This document shows positions 9,348-17,193 of a DNA stretch of 64,000 nt, in pieces. The stretch is from an uncultured Collinsella sp. (GTDB lineage Bacteria; Actinomycetota; Coriobacteriia; Coriobacteriales; Coriobacteriaceae): assembly GCA_937950325.1 (NCBI GenBank), contig CALFDJ010000038.1, positions 62,001 to 126,000 of the forward strand, read 5' to 3'. Below the pieces are notes generated by a model. It was given only the letters and a program-made list of their open reading frames with translations, was not told the origin of the DNA and made no database searches. How positions within the stretch are numbered: position 1 is the first letter of the stretch; the number at the start of each line of letters is the position of its first letter. The translations under genes were made by a program, and so were the position numbers.

Positions 9348-9383
9348 AAAGGCCACTCGGAAGCTACCGGGTGGCCTTTGTTG
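9348..9383 (+). terminator. Terminator after ffh
   Basis: AAAGGCCACTCGG, a 6-base loop, and CCGGGTGGCCTTT form a 13-bp stem with one mismatch, followed by GTTGTTG. The A and T edges make it usable from both sides, which fits the convergent DUF134-NifX gene. Confidence 0.75.
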
Positions 9384-9442
9384 TTGGCTTTGATTGTTGG
9401 GTTGCGTTCAGCGTCGCGCCCCGAGCTCGCGGTGTCGTGCCG

Positions 9443-10207
9443 TTAGTGGCAGCCACAGCCCTCGTGGCCCTCGTGCTCGTGATGGTCGTGGCAGCTGCAG
9501 GACTCGCCGTGTTCGTGGGCGTGGCCGTGGTCATGGCCGTGGCAGCCGCATGTGGCCTCGCCGTTCTGTGCGAGCGTGCCGGCAATGAGGGCCTCGACGC
9601 AGGCATCGCAGCTGCCCTGGGCGCCCGCATAGACCGTGATGCCGGCTTGGGCAAGCGCGTTGATAGCGCCGCCGCCGATACCGCCGCAAATGAGCGTGTC
9701 AACGCCACCGTTGGCAAGCAGGCCCGCCAAGGCGCCGTGGCCGGTGCCGCCGGTGCCTACGACCTGCTCGTTGAGCACCTTGCCATCCTGGATGTCGTAG
9801 ATCTTGAACTGCTCGCTGCGGCCAAAGTGCATAAAGATGTTGCCGTTGTCGTACGTCGTTGCCACCCTCATGGTGCCGACCTCCTTTGCTGGCCATGCGG
9901 CCGTCGTCGTGGCGATGGGGGAGTACGCGATATTGCCGCCCTCGATGACGAGCGCTCGTCCGTTGACCAGCGCGTTTGCCACCTTGCGATGCGCGCGACT
10001 GCTGATTGCCGCCACCGTGGCGCGGGCGATGCCCATGTGCAGGGCGACGGCCTCCTGATTGAGGCCCTCCAGATCGCACAGGCGCAGTACTTCGAGCTCA
10101 TCGACCGTCATATCGATAGCGTCTCCGCTGGCAAGGCCATCGGGGGTAAAGCCGCGATATTCGGGGATGATCCCAACGCGGCGCAGTTTTTCGCGTCTTC
10201 CAGCCAT
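9443..10207 (-). CDS. DUF134 helix-turn-helix domain fused to a NifX/NifB-type iron-molybdenum cofactor-binding domain
   Basis: 254 residues. The start ATG (10207-10205) has GGAGAG just upstream on the minus strand. Residues 1-95 are a DUF134 domain (MAGRREKLRRVGIIPEYRGF, then a sigma-like helix-turn-helix, GLNQEAVALHMGIARATVAA), expected to bind DNA. Residues 115-225 match the dinitrogenase iron-molybdenum cofactor family (MRVATTYDNGNIFMHFGRSEQFKIYDI; CGGIGGGAINALAQAGI). The last 40 residues are His/Cys-rich (HGHDHGHAHEHGESCSCHDHHEH) and should chelate metal. It stands alone with no nif genes. Two near-identical palindromes flank its likely promoter, suggesting autoregulation. Metal specificity is unknown. 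Confidence 0.9.
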   Translation of the reverse strand: MAGRREKLRRVGIIPEYRGFTPDGLASGDAIDMTVDELEVLRLCDLEGLNQEAVALHMGIARATVAAISSRAHRKVANALVNGRALVIEGGNIAYSPIATTTAAWPAKEVGTMRVATTYDNGNIFMHFGRSEQFKIYDIQDGKVLNEQVVGTGGTGHGALAGLLANGGVDTLICGGIGGGAINALAQAGITVYAGAQGSCDACVEALIAGTLAQNGEATCGCHGHDHGHAHEHGESCSCHDHHEHEGHEGCGCH

Positions 10208-10219
10208 ACACTCTCCAAA

Positions 10220-10235
10220 TCTGACATATGTCAAC
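10220..10235. promoter_or_regulatory. Putative operator site 1 of the DUF134-NifX gene
   Basis: TCTGACATATGTCAAC contains a perfect 12-bp palindrome, TGACATATGTCA. It lies 13 bases before the start codon, over the expected transcription start, where bound protein would block transcription. Confidence 0.55.
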
Positions 10236-10238
10236 AAT

Positions 10239-10266
10239 AGAATAGCGAACGTGCGGATTTGCGCAA
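10239..10266 (-). promoter_or_regulatory. Putative promoter of the DUF134-NifX gene
   Basis: On the minus strand TTGCGC (10266-10261) and TATTCT (10244-10239) are separated by 16 bases. It lies exactly between the two palindromic operators. Confidence 0.5.
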
Positions 10267-10272
10267 GGAATT

Positions 10273-10288
10273 TCTGGCATATGTCAGA
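10273..10288. promoter_or_regulatory. Putative operator site 2 of the DUF134-NifX gene
   Basis: TCTGGCATATGTCAGA repeats site 1 with the same core. Centres of the two sites are 53 bp apart, about five helical turns, and this copy sits just upstream of the -35 box. Confidence 0.55.
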
Positions 10289-10373
10289 AAATGAGGGCTT
10301 ATGTTTGGGCTGTGGGGCCGCGTGCGCCTGGGCTACAATGAATCTCGCTTGTAGGCGACTGACAGGAGGGTCA

Positions 10374-11222
10374 ATGAGCAAAGCTGATCAACAGTTTGTA
10401 ACCATGTGCCGCGATATCTTGGACCATGGCACCACCACCGAGGGCCAAAAGGTCCGCCCGGTGTGGGAGGACGGCACCCCTGCCTATACCATTAAAAACT
10501 TTGGTGTCACGGCGCGCTATGATCTGCGCGAGGAGTTCCCCGCGCTCACCCTGCGCCGTACGGCGCTTAAGTCTGCCATGGACGAGATTCTGTGGATCTA
10601 TCAAAAGAAGTCCAATAACGTGCATGACCTCAACAGCCATATCTGGGATGAGTGGGCCGATGAGACCGGTTCCATCGGTAAAGCCTACGGCTATCAGATT
10701 GGTCAGAAGAGCCATTACGCCGAGGGCGACTTCGACCAGATGGACCGTGTACTGTACGACCTTAAGCACACGCCGTATAGTCGCCGCATTATGACCAATA
10801 CGTACGTGTTTAGCGATCTGTCCGAGATGCACCTTTATCCATGCGCCTATAGCGTGACCTATAACGTGACGCAGCGTCCTCAGGACGACAAGCCGACGCT
10901 CAACATGATTCTCAACCAGCGCAGCCAGGACATTTTGGCCGCGAACAACTGGAACGTGTGCCAGTACGCCATTTTGCTGATGATGGTCGCGCAGTCGGTC
11001 GATATGATTCCCGGTGAGCTGCTGCACGTGATCGCCGACGCCCATATCTATGATCGTCATGTCGATATCGTCCGCGAGCTTATCGAGCGTCCGCAGTTTG
11101 CGGCACCCAAGGTAACGCTCAACCCCGATGTGCATGACTTCTATGCGTTTACGACCGATGACCTGATCGTCGAGGGCTATGAGCACGGCCCGCAGGTCAA
11201 GAACATTCCCATTGCGGTGTAG
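10374..11222 (+). CDS. thyA: Thymidylate synthase
   Basis: 282 residues; start ATG 10374 has AGGAGGG 4-10 bases upstream. It makes dTMP from dUMP using methylene-tetrahydrofolate. The active-site cysteine lies in LYPCAYSVTYNV; the substrate residues are seen in QRSQDILAANNWNVCQYA and DAHIYDRHVD. The sequence belongs to a longer variant than the E. coli enzyme but keeps every core motif. The dihydrofolate reductase gene follows directly, the normal pairing because ThyA oxidises the folate that FolA must regenerate. Confidence 0.96.
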   Translation: MSKADQQFVTMCRDILDHGTTTEGQKVRPVWEDGTPAYTIKNFGVTARYDLREEFPALTLRRTALKSAMDEILWIYQKKSNNVHDLNSHIWDEWADETGSIGKAYGYQIGQKSHYAEGDFDQMDRVLYDLKHTPYSRRIMTNTYVFSDLSEMHLYPCAYSVTYNVTQRPQDDKPTLNMILNQRSQDILAANNWNVCQYAILLMMVAQSVDMIPGELLHVIADAHIYDRHVDIVRELIERPQFAAPKVTLNPDVHDFYAFTTDDLIVEGYEHGPQVKNIPIAV

Positions 11223-11231
11223 GTGGTGCTC

Positions 11232-11750
11232 ATGACGTGTAAGCTATCTGCTATCGTCGCCGTGTGTGAGGATTGGGGCATTGGGTGCGAGGGCGACATG
11301 GTGGTGTCCAATCGCGCCGACATGCGCCATTTTGTGGCGTGCACCAAAGGTTGCCCGGTTATTATGGGGCGCAAGACCCTGTTGAGTTTTCCCGGTGGGC
11401 GTCCGCTCAAGAACCGCCGCAATATCGTACTCACGCGCGACGAGGATTTTGCGCCCGAGGGCGTCGACGTGGTGCATAGCATTGACGAAGCGCTCGCCGC
11501 GGTTGCCGATGAGCCTGTTGCATGGGTGATCGGTGGCGGCGATGTGTATCGGCAGTTTTTGCCGTATTGCGTCGAGGCCGAGGTCACGCATAACCACTGC
11601 GTGCATGTCGTGGACACGTACTTTCCCGACTTGGACGCCGATCCCGCGTGGGAGATTGCGCAGCGTAGCGGGGTCGCGACGATTGCCGCCGGTGAGGGTG
11701 ACGAGGGCGTCAATTATGAGTTCGTGACGTATCGTCGCATCGAGGCGTAA
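11232..11750 (+). CDS. folA: Dihydrofolate reductase
   Basis: 172 residues. It reduces dihydrofolate with NADPH. N-terminal SAIVAVCEDWGIGCEGDMVVSN has the family pattern; PVIMGRKTLLSFPGGRPLKNRRNIVLTR and WVIGGGDVYRQFLP are the NADPH and GG motifs. ATG 11232 is chosen over the GTG codons at 11223 and 11226 because AGGTGG lies 5 bases before it. Only 9 bases separate it from thyA. Confidence 0.95.
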   Translation: MTCKLSAIVAVCEDWGIGCEGDMVVSNRADMRHFVACTKGCPVIMGRKTLLSFPGGRPLKNRRNIVLTRDEDFAPEGVDVVHSIDEALAAVADEPVAWVIGGGDVYRQFLPYCVEAEVTHNHCVHVVDTYFPDLDADPAWEIAQRSGVATIAAGEGDEGVNYEFVTYRRIEA

Positions 11751-11794
11751 ATCGCCTGGCGTGAACGGTATCATCGGGTTGATTGAATGTATGG

Positions 11795-11819
11795 GGCGGC
11801 GCTTAGCGTCGCCTCGTTT
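11795..11819 (+). terminator. Weak terminator after folA
   Basis: GGCGGCGC, a TTA loop and GCGTCGCC give an 8-bp stem with one wobble, followed by TCGTTTG. The U tract is short, so efficiency is doubtful. Confidence 0.45.
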
Positions 11820-11859
11820 GGTATAGATGTGCTGTAAAGAAGGGTGTGGGCTGGCTGCT

Positions 11860-12774
11860 ATGACTGATGCCGTTGAGGTTCTGCGAATTGATTCGCTCGA
11901 TGACGAGCGGCTCGATGCTTACGTTCGATTGACCGAGCGCGAGCTGCGCTGCGTGCTTGAGCCGCAAAAGGGCATCTTTATCGCCGAGAGCGCCAAGGTT
12001 ATCGAGCGCGCGGTGCGTGCCGGATACGAGCCGGTGAGCTTTCTTTTGGGTGAACGCTGGCTCGACCAGATGATGCCGCTGTTTGAGCGTCTGTTTGTGC
12101 GCGAGGGCGCGGATCCGGTTCCTGTGTTCGTGGCCTCCATGGAGCTTATGGAGCAGTTGACGGGCTTTAACGTGACGCGCGGTGCGCTCGCGGCGTTTCG
12201 TCGTCCGCGCCAGATTCCGGTTGATGAGTTCTTGGGTGGCGTCGTCGAGGCGGCGGGCGAGCGCCCGGTGCGCGTGTGCGTGCTCGAGGGTATTGTCGAC
12301 CACACGAACGTGGGTGCGATTTTCCGCTCGGCCGCTGCGCTCAATGTCGACGGTATTTTGGTCAGTCCGACGTGCTGCGACCCGCTGTATCGTCGCTCGG
12401 CTCGTGTAAGCATGGGCACGGTGTTTCAGGTGCCGTGGACGCGTATTGGCAGCGAGGCGCGCGTGTGGCCGCACGATGGCCTGGCTGCGCTGCACAATGC
12501 CGGCTTTTCGTGTGCTGCCATGGCGTTGACGGACGATTCCGTATCGCTGGACGATCCCGTGCTGCAGGAGATTGACCGCTTGGCAATCTTTATGGGTACC
12601 GAGGGTACCGGCTTGGGCGCCAAGACCATTGCCGGCTGTGACCACGCGGTGCGCATTCCGATGGCGCACGGGGTCGATTCGCTCAACGTGGCCGCGGCGA
12701 GTGCCGTCGCCTTTTGGCAGCTGTGCCCGCATGTGAGCAATGAGTATCACTACCAGCCGGGTTTGTATCACTAG
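11860..12774 (+). CDS. SpoU/TrmH-family RNA 2'-O-methyltransferase
   Basis: 304 residues. The N-terminal half is a substrate-binding domain (FIAESAKVIERAVRAGYEPVSFLLGERW). The C-terminal half is a SPOUT knot with the three family motifs: DHTNVGAIFRSAAALNVDGIL, IFMGTEGTGLGAK and RIPMAHGVDSLNVAAASAVAFW, which hold SAM and the catalytic Arg/Asn. It probably methylates rRNA ribose, but RlmB-type and other targets cannot be separated by sight. The start is uncertain: ATG 11860 has GAAGGG 15 bases upstream, ATG 11827 has none, and a CTG at 11851 would be better spaced. Confidence 0.88.
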   Translation: MTDAVEVLRIDSLDDERLDAYVRLTERELRCVLEPQKGIFIAESAKVIERAVRAGYEPVSFLLGERWLDQMMPLFERLFVREGADPVPVFVASMELMEQLTGFNVTRGALAAFRRPRQIPVDEFLGGVVEAAGERPVRVCVLEGIVDHTNVGAIFRSAAALNVDGILVSPTCCDPLYRRSARVSMGTVFQVPWTRIGSEARVWPHDGLAALHNAGFSCAAMALTDDSVSLDDPVLQEIDRLAIFMGTEGTGLGAKTIAGCDHAVRIPMAHGVDSLNVAAASAVAFWQLCPHVSNEYHYQPGLYH

Positions 12775-12899
12775 GCAGATATTTCGCACCTGGCTCTGAT
12801 TCGGGTTGTTTCGGTCGACGCCAGTCGGTGCTAAGCTGATATTGGCTTTGGTCTTAAATTGCCGTTTTGTTGTTTAACATACGTTGGCGGGGAGGACGT

Positions 12900-14249
12900 G
12901 TGGCTAAGGAATCTACGGCTATCGATGTAACGCAGGGTGTCATTTGGCAACAGCTGCTGTCGCTGTGCGTCCCCATCTTCTTTAGTTCGTTTTTTCAGCA
13001 GGCCTACACGCTTATCGGTACGTATATCGTTGGCCAGTTTGGCGGCAAGCTCGCGCTGGGCGGCATTCAGGCCACGATGGTCCTCACCGAGCTTTGCATT
13101 GGCTTTTGCGTTGGCGTTGGCGCCGGCTGCGCGGTCATTACCGGTCAGTATTTTGGCCAGCACGATGATGAGCGACTGAGTCGTTCGGTCCATACAGCCA
13201 TGACGCTCGCGCTGGTGGGCGGTATCGCTTTCTCGATTCTTGGCATAGTGTTCGTTGAGCCCATGCTGGTGCTTATGAACACGCCGCATGAACTATTGGC
13301 CGAGGGTGTGGCCTATGCTCGCTGTTATTTTGCCGCGATGGTTGCGGCACTGCTGCTGAATATGGGAACCGCACTGCTGCGTGCCGTGGGCGACACGCGC
13401 GGGCCCGCCGTGATCATTGCCTCTGGCTGCCTTGTTAACGTGGTGCTGGATATCATCTTTGTCGCTGTGTTGCATATGGAGGCGCTGGGCTGCGGCATCG
13501 CAGTGGCGCTGACCATTTGCTCCAATGCAACGATGATCGTGTTGCGCATGATGCGCGCTCCGGGTGCATGGCGTCTTTCGCTGTCTAAGCTCGGTATCGA
13601 TCGCGGTATTTGCAAGAGTATGATCTCGTGTGGTCTGCCGCTTGGCTTTCAGTCTGCTGCGTATTCGATTTCCAACGTTTTGATTCAGGTGTCGGTCAAC
13701 TCGTTTGGCGCCGATGTCACCACGGCGTGGGGACTTTCGGGCCGCTTAGATGGCATTGTCTGGATGGTTACCGAGGCGCTTGGCGTGTCGATCACCACGT
13801 TCTCGGCGCAGAACTTTGGCGCGCGCAACTACGAGCGCATGCGCAAGGGCTACCATACGTCGCTCGTGCTGTCGTTTATGCTCATTGGTGGCCTGTCAGC
13901 CGTGCTGTTGGTGTTCTCAGGTCCGTTGTCGCGTCTGTTTGTCGACGATGCTTCGATCTCGGCGTACACCACGACGATCCTTCATTTTATCGCGCCGTTC
14001 TACGCGATTTTCTCGATTATCGAGAACGCCTCGGGTTCCATCCGCGGCGCCGGCGTGAGTCTGCAGCCTATGATGCTCACCATCTTTGGCACCGTCGTAC
14101 TCAGAGTGATTTGGGTGTTTGCGATCATGCCCTTCGATCCGTCGCTCGAGCATCTACTGCTGGTCTACCCCGTAACCTGGCTCATCACCGCAACCATGTT
14201 CACCATCTACCACCACAGCGGCAACTGGCTAGGTCGCGCCACCGCCTAG
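12900..14249 (+). CDS. MATE-family multidrug/metabolite exporter
   Basis: 449 residues, about twelve hydrophobic segments in two similar halves. The start is GTG 12900 after GGGGAGGA. The N-terminal LLSLCVPIFFSSFFQQAYTL, the glycine-rich VGVGAGCAVITGQYFG and the second-half ITTFSAQNFGARNYERM are family signatures of the NorM/DinF type. It should export cationic compounds in exchange for Na+ or H+ across the cytoplasmic membrane; the substrate is unknown. It stands alone; a hairpin repeat lies after it. Confidence 0.92.
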   Translation: MAKESTAIDVTQGVIWQQLLSLCVPIFFSSFFQQAYTLIGTYIVGQFGGKLALGGIQATMVLTELCIGFCVGVGAGCAVITGQYFGQHDDERLSRSVHTAMTLALVGGIAFSILGIVFVEPMLVLMNTPHELLAEGVAYARCYFAAMVAALLLNMGTALLRAVGDTRGPAVIIASGCLVNVVLDIIFVAVLHMEALGCGIAVALTICSNATMIVLRMMRAPGAWRLSLSKLGIDRGICKSMISCGLPLGFQSAAYSISNVLIQVSVNSFGADVTTAWGLSGRLDGIVWMVTEALGVSITTFSAQNFGARNYERMRKGYHTSLVLSFMLIGGLSAVLLVFSGPLSRLFVDDASISAYTTTILHFIAPFYAIFSIIENASGSIRGAGVSLQPMMLTIFGTVVLRVIWVFAIMPFDPSLEHLLLVYPVTWLITATMFTIYHHSGNWLGRATA

Positions 14250-14271
14250 CTCATCCGTCGGATACCCCTGA

Positions 14272-14341
14272 TAAGTTGCGGTGAAATAGTTCCTGAAAAG
14301 CCCTTGCGGACCGTCAAACAAGTACTATTCCACCGCAACTT
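14272..14341. repeat. 70-bp hairpin repeat, family A copy 1
   Basis: TAAGTTGCGGTGAAATAG at 14272-14289 is mirrored by CTATTCCACCGCAACTT at 14325-14341, a 17-bp stem with one mismatch and a 35-base loop. A second copy with the same arms but a different loop lies at 48217-48287. Both sit in intergenic gaps downstream of genes. Function unknown; it resembles a REP-type element. Confidence 0.8.
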
Positions 14342-14378
14342 CCTTATGAGCTGTAGGTGTTGGCGGAAAACGAATCAA

Positions 14379-14626
14379 TTAGTATTCGATGCCCTGACGC
14401 GCTAGGAGGCCTTCGTCGAAGTAGTGTTTGACGGGTCGCATTTCGGTGACCAGGTCCGCGAGGTCTGCGAGGGGCAGCAGGCCACGGCCGGTTAGCACGA
14501 GCTCCGTGGTGGCGGGCTTTATCGCAATCAGTTCCTCGACATCCTCTCGCGCCCCAGCGCAGCCGTCGTCTTGCCCTTGCCGTCGCCCGTATAGATTTGA
14601 ACCTTGCCGACTTCCAGTGATGCCAT
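14379..14626 (-). pseudogene. Internally deleted and frameshifted cob(I)yrinic acid a,c-diamide adenosyltransferase
   Basis: Reading down from ATG 14626 (AAAGGAC upstream) gives VQIYTGDGKGKTTAALG, the P-loop start of the CobA/CobO/BtuR family, then a shifted end, RERMSRN and a stop. One base out of frame the sequence continues EDVEELIAIKPATTELVLTG, then RGLLPLADLADLVTEM and HYFDEGLLARQGIEY to TAA 14379, which matches the normal C-terminus. About half of a typical 170-200 residue protein is missing between the two parts. The P-loop and both ends survive, so this looks like one recent deletion. An intact copy, if any, is outside this window. Confidence 0.85.
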
Positions 14627-14703
14627 CTCTGTCCTTTCGTGCCCGGCGTCGGTTTATCGCCGTCCGGGTTGGGTATTCTAGAAAACATTATCAACCCCAG
14701 TAG

Positions 14704-16611
14704 ATGGAGTTCAAGCAGATGGAGATGGATGACAACAAACGTAGACGGAATATGATCCTCTACGTGCTCATCGCCTTCGTCGTCTACCTCGTGCTCTCGA
14801 CCGTTCTGTTCCCCAACATCGGTCACACGCAGCAGATTACGGAGACCGATTACTCGACGTTTGTCAAAGCGCTCGATAAGAAGAGTGTCGACAAGGTCGA
14901 GTACAACACGGACGATTACACGATTTATTACACCAAGAAGGGCGAGGACGAGAACATCGCCTACAAGACGACCGGTGTGCCGAACGACGCGGGTTTTACC
15001 GATCGCGTGCTTGAATCTGGCGCCTCGCTTGAGTCGGTCGTTCCCGATAAGAACTCGGGTCTGATGACCTATTACCTGCTTACGCTCATTCTTCCCATGG
15101 CGATTTTCTTCCTGATCGGCTGGTGGCTCAACCGCCGCATGAAGAAGGCCATGGGCGATGACGGTCCGTCGATGAACTTTGGTGGCGGCGGTTTTGGCGG
15201 CGGCGGACTGGGCAAGTCCGGCGCGCGCGTGATCGCCTCCAAGGACGTGGGCGTGACCTTTAAGGATGTTGCCGGCCAGGAAGAGGCCAAGGAGTCCCTC
15301 AAGGAGGTCGTCGACTTTCTGGAGAAGCCGCAGCGCTACGAGGAGATCGGCGCCAAGCTGCCGCGCGGTGCCCTCCTTGTTGGCCCTCCGGGCACCGGTA
15401 AGACCCTGCTTGCCAAGGCTGTGGCCGGCGAGGCGGGCGTGCCGTTCTTTAGTATTTCTGGTTCTGAGTTCGTCGAGATGTTCGTCGGCCGCGGTGCCGC
15501 TAAAGTTCGCGACCTGTTTAAGCAGGCCAAGGAAAAGGCCCCGTGCATCGTCTTTATCGATGAGATCGATACCATCGGCAAGAAGCGCGCTGGCGGCGGC
15601 TTTAGCGGCAACGACGAGCGCGAGCAGACGCTCAACCAGCTGCTGACCGAGATGGACGGCTTCGATAACCACAAGGGTATTGTCGTTCTCGCTGCCACAA
15701 ACCGCCCCGACAGCCTTGACCCGGCCTTGCTGCGCCCCGGTCGTTTTGACCGCCGTATCCCCGTTGAGCTGCCCGACCTGACCGGCCGCAAGAACATTCT
15801 TGAGCTGCATGCCAAGAGCGTGAAGACGCAGCCGCCGATCGACCTGACCGCGATTGCCCGCGCCACGCCCGGTGCCTCGGGCGCCGACCTGGCCAACATC
15901 ATCAACGAGGGCGCCCTGCGTGCCGTCCGCGAGGGTCGCAAGCGCGCTACGCAGGACGACTTTGAGGAGTCGGTGGAGGTCGTCATCGCCGGTCAGCAGC
16001 GCAAGTCCACGGTGCTGTCCGACCACGAGAAACAGGTCGTTTCTTACCACGAGATCGGTCATGCCATCGTTGCTGCCCGCCAAAAGGGTTCTGCGCCGGT
16101 CACGAAGATTACCATCGTGCCGCGCACGAGCGGTGCTCTTGGCTACACCATGCAGGTCGAGGAGGATGAGCGCTTCCTGACCACACGCCAGGAGGTCCTG
16201 GACAAGCTCGCCGTCTATTGCGGTGGCCGTGCAGCCGAGGAGCTCATCTTTGGCGAGATGACGACCGGCGCAGCCAACGATATCGAGCAGGCCACCAAGC
16301 TCGCCCGTAACATGGTGACGCGTTTTGGTATGTCCGATGAGTTTGGCATGATGGCGCTCGGTACCGTTCAGAATGCGTACCTCAACCAGGACACGTCGCT
16401 CACCTGCGCCCCCGGTACGGCCGAGCGCGTGGACGCGATTGTCGCCAAGCTGATCGAGGATGCGCACGACCGCGCTCTGCAGATTCTGAAGGAGAACAAG
16501 TTTAAGCTCCACGAGCTGGCTCGTTATCTGTACAAGAAGGAGACGATCACGGGCGAGGAGTTCATGAATCTCCTCACGCGCGAGAATCCGCTGATGCCGA
16601 AGCAGCAGTAA
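14704..16611 (+). CDS. ftsH: ATP-dependent zinc metalloprotease FtsH
   Basis: 635 residues. Membrane-anchored AAA protease that degrades membrane and regulatory proteins. Two membrane segments (residues about 18-36 and 120-142) bracket an extracytoplasmic domain; then a glycine-rich linker, Walker A GPPGTGKT near 227, [12 protein letters not shown], the second region of homology [20 protein letters not shown], and the zinc site HEIGH at 449-453. HEIGH replaces the common HEAGH but keeps both His and the Glu. ATG 14704 lacks a ribosome site; ATG 14719, with GGAG 9 bases upstream, is an alternative start. Confidence 0.96.
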   Translation: MEFKQMEMDDNKRRRNMILYVLIAFVVYLVLSTVLFPNIGHTQQITETDYSTFVKALDKKSVDKVEYNTDDYTIYYTKKGEDENIAYKTTGVPNDAGFTDRVLESGASLESVVPDKNSGLMTYYLLTLILPMAIFFLIGWWLNRRMKKAMGDDGPSMNFGGGGFGGGGLGKSGARVIASKDVGVTFKDVAGQEEAKESLKEVVDFLEKPQRYEEIGAKLPRGALLVGPPGTGKTLLAKAVAGEAGVPFFSISGSEFVEMFVGRGAAKVRDLFKQAKEKAPCIVFIDEIDTIGKKRAGGGFSGNDEREQTLNQLLTEMDGFDNHKGIVVLAATNRPDSLDPALLRPGRFDRRIPVELPDLTGRKNILELHAKSVKTQPPIDLTAIARATPGASGADLANIINEGALRAVREGRKRATQDDFEESVEVVIAGQQRKSTVLSDHEKQVVSYHEIGHAIVAARQKGSAPVTKITIVPRTSGALGYTMQVEEDERFLTTRQEVLDKLAVYCGGRAAEELIFGEMTTGAANDIEQATKLARNMVTRFGMSDEFGMMALGTVQNAYLNQDTSLTCAPGTAERVDAIVAKLIEDAHDRALQILKENKFKLHELARYLYKKETITGEEFMNLLTRENPLMPKQQ

Positions 16612-16632
16612 TACTAGTTGCGCAATGTCAAT

Positions 16633-16669
16633 CGCCCCATTTGAGTGTCCATCTCAAATGGGGCGTTTT
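16633..16669 (+). terminator. Strong terminator after ftsH
   Basis: CGCCCCATTTGAG, a 7-base loop and CTCAAATGGGGCG make a perfect 13-bp stem followed by TTTTG. It lies 22 bases past the ftsH stop. Confidence 0.9.
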
Positions 16670-16687
16670 GCGTGGGGAGTGTTGTAT

Positions 16688-17143
16688 ATGAAGATCGTGG
16701 TGAGCGCCTGTTTAATGGGCGAGAGCTGCAAGTATAACGGGCTCGACAACTATCATCGAGAGCTGGTCGAGGCTTGCGAGCACACGGGGACCGAGGTCCT
16801 CTTGGTGTGCCCTGAGGTCTTTGGCGGCCTGGCCACGCCGCGTGATCCTTCCGAGATCGTGGACGGCGAGGTCCGTACCTGCGAGGGTACCTCAGTCGAT
16901 CGCGAGTTTCGCCTGGGTGCCCAACGTGCGCTTGATATGTGCGAGCAGGCGGGCGGCCCGTCCGAGATCGCTGCGTGCGTCTCGCAGGATCGTAGCCCAT
17001 CGTGCGGTGCGGGTCGCGTCTACGATGGCACCTTTAGCGGTACGCTCACCGCGGGCAACGGTGTTTTTGTCGATCTGCTGCTGCGTCACGGGTACCGCGT
17101 GATTCCGGCTAGCGAGTTCGATCCCAGCATGTTGGAGCAATAA
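16688..17143 (+). CDS. DUF523 family protein
   Basis: 151 residues from ATG 16688 with GGGGAG about 9 bases upstream; an upstream in-frame ATG at 16625 would run through the ftsH terminator. The pattern VSACLMGESCKYNG at the start, CPEVFGGLATPRDPSEI, and the cysteine motif QDRSPSCGAGRVYDGTF identify DUF523. Conserved cysteines suggest metal or thiol chemistry, but no function is established. A bidirectional terminator separates it from the convergent dehydrogenase gene. Confidence 0.9.
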   Translation: MKIVVSACLMGESCKYNGLDNYHRELVEACEHTGTEVLLVCPEVFGGLATPRDPSEIVDGEVRTCEGTSVDREFRLGAQRALDMCEQAGGPSEIAACVSQDRSPSCGAGRVYDGTFSGTLTAGNGVFVDLLLRHGYRVIPASEFDPSMLEQ

Positions 17144-17144
17144 T

Positions 17145-17186
17145 AAACCACCACAAAGGTGCCTGTCCCCTTTGTGGTGGTTTTGG
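17145..17186. terminator. Bidirectional terminator built from a repeat (family B copy 1)
   Basis: AAACCACCACAAAGG, loop TGCCTGTC, CCCTTTGTGGTGGTTT: a stem of about 14 bp with A and T edges, between convergent genes. A second copy at 24936-24977 carries the same arms, with the loop in the opposite orientation (GGACAGGCA). Confidence 0.85.
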
Positions 17187-17193
17187 GCCAGTC

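Noticed and set aside
7844..9349. A 500-codon open frame antisense to ffh, and similar long antisense frames over alaS, ileS, ptsI and smc
   Set aside because: They mirror the strong codon bias of the real genes, have no ribosome sites and encode low-complexity His/Leu/Gly-rich products; the sense genes have full family motifs.
14344..14703. A long minus-strand protein covering ftsH and the adenosyltransferase remnant
   Set aside because: That frame is antisense to ftsH; the recognisable adenosyltransferase residues lie in other frames with an internal deletion.
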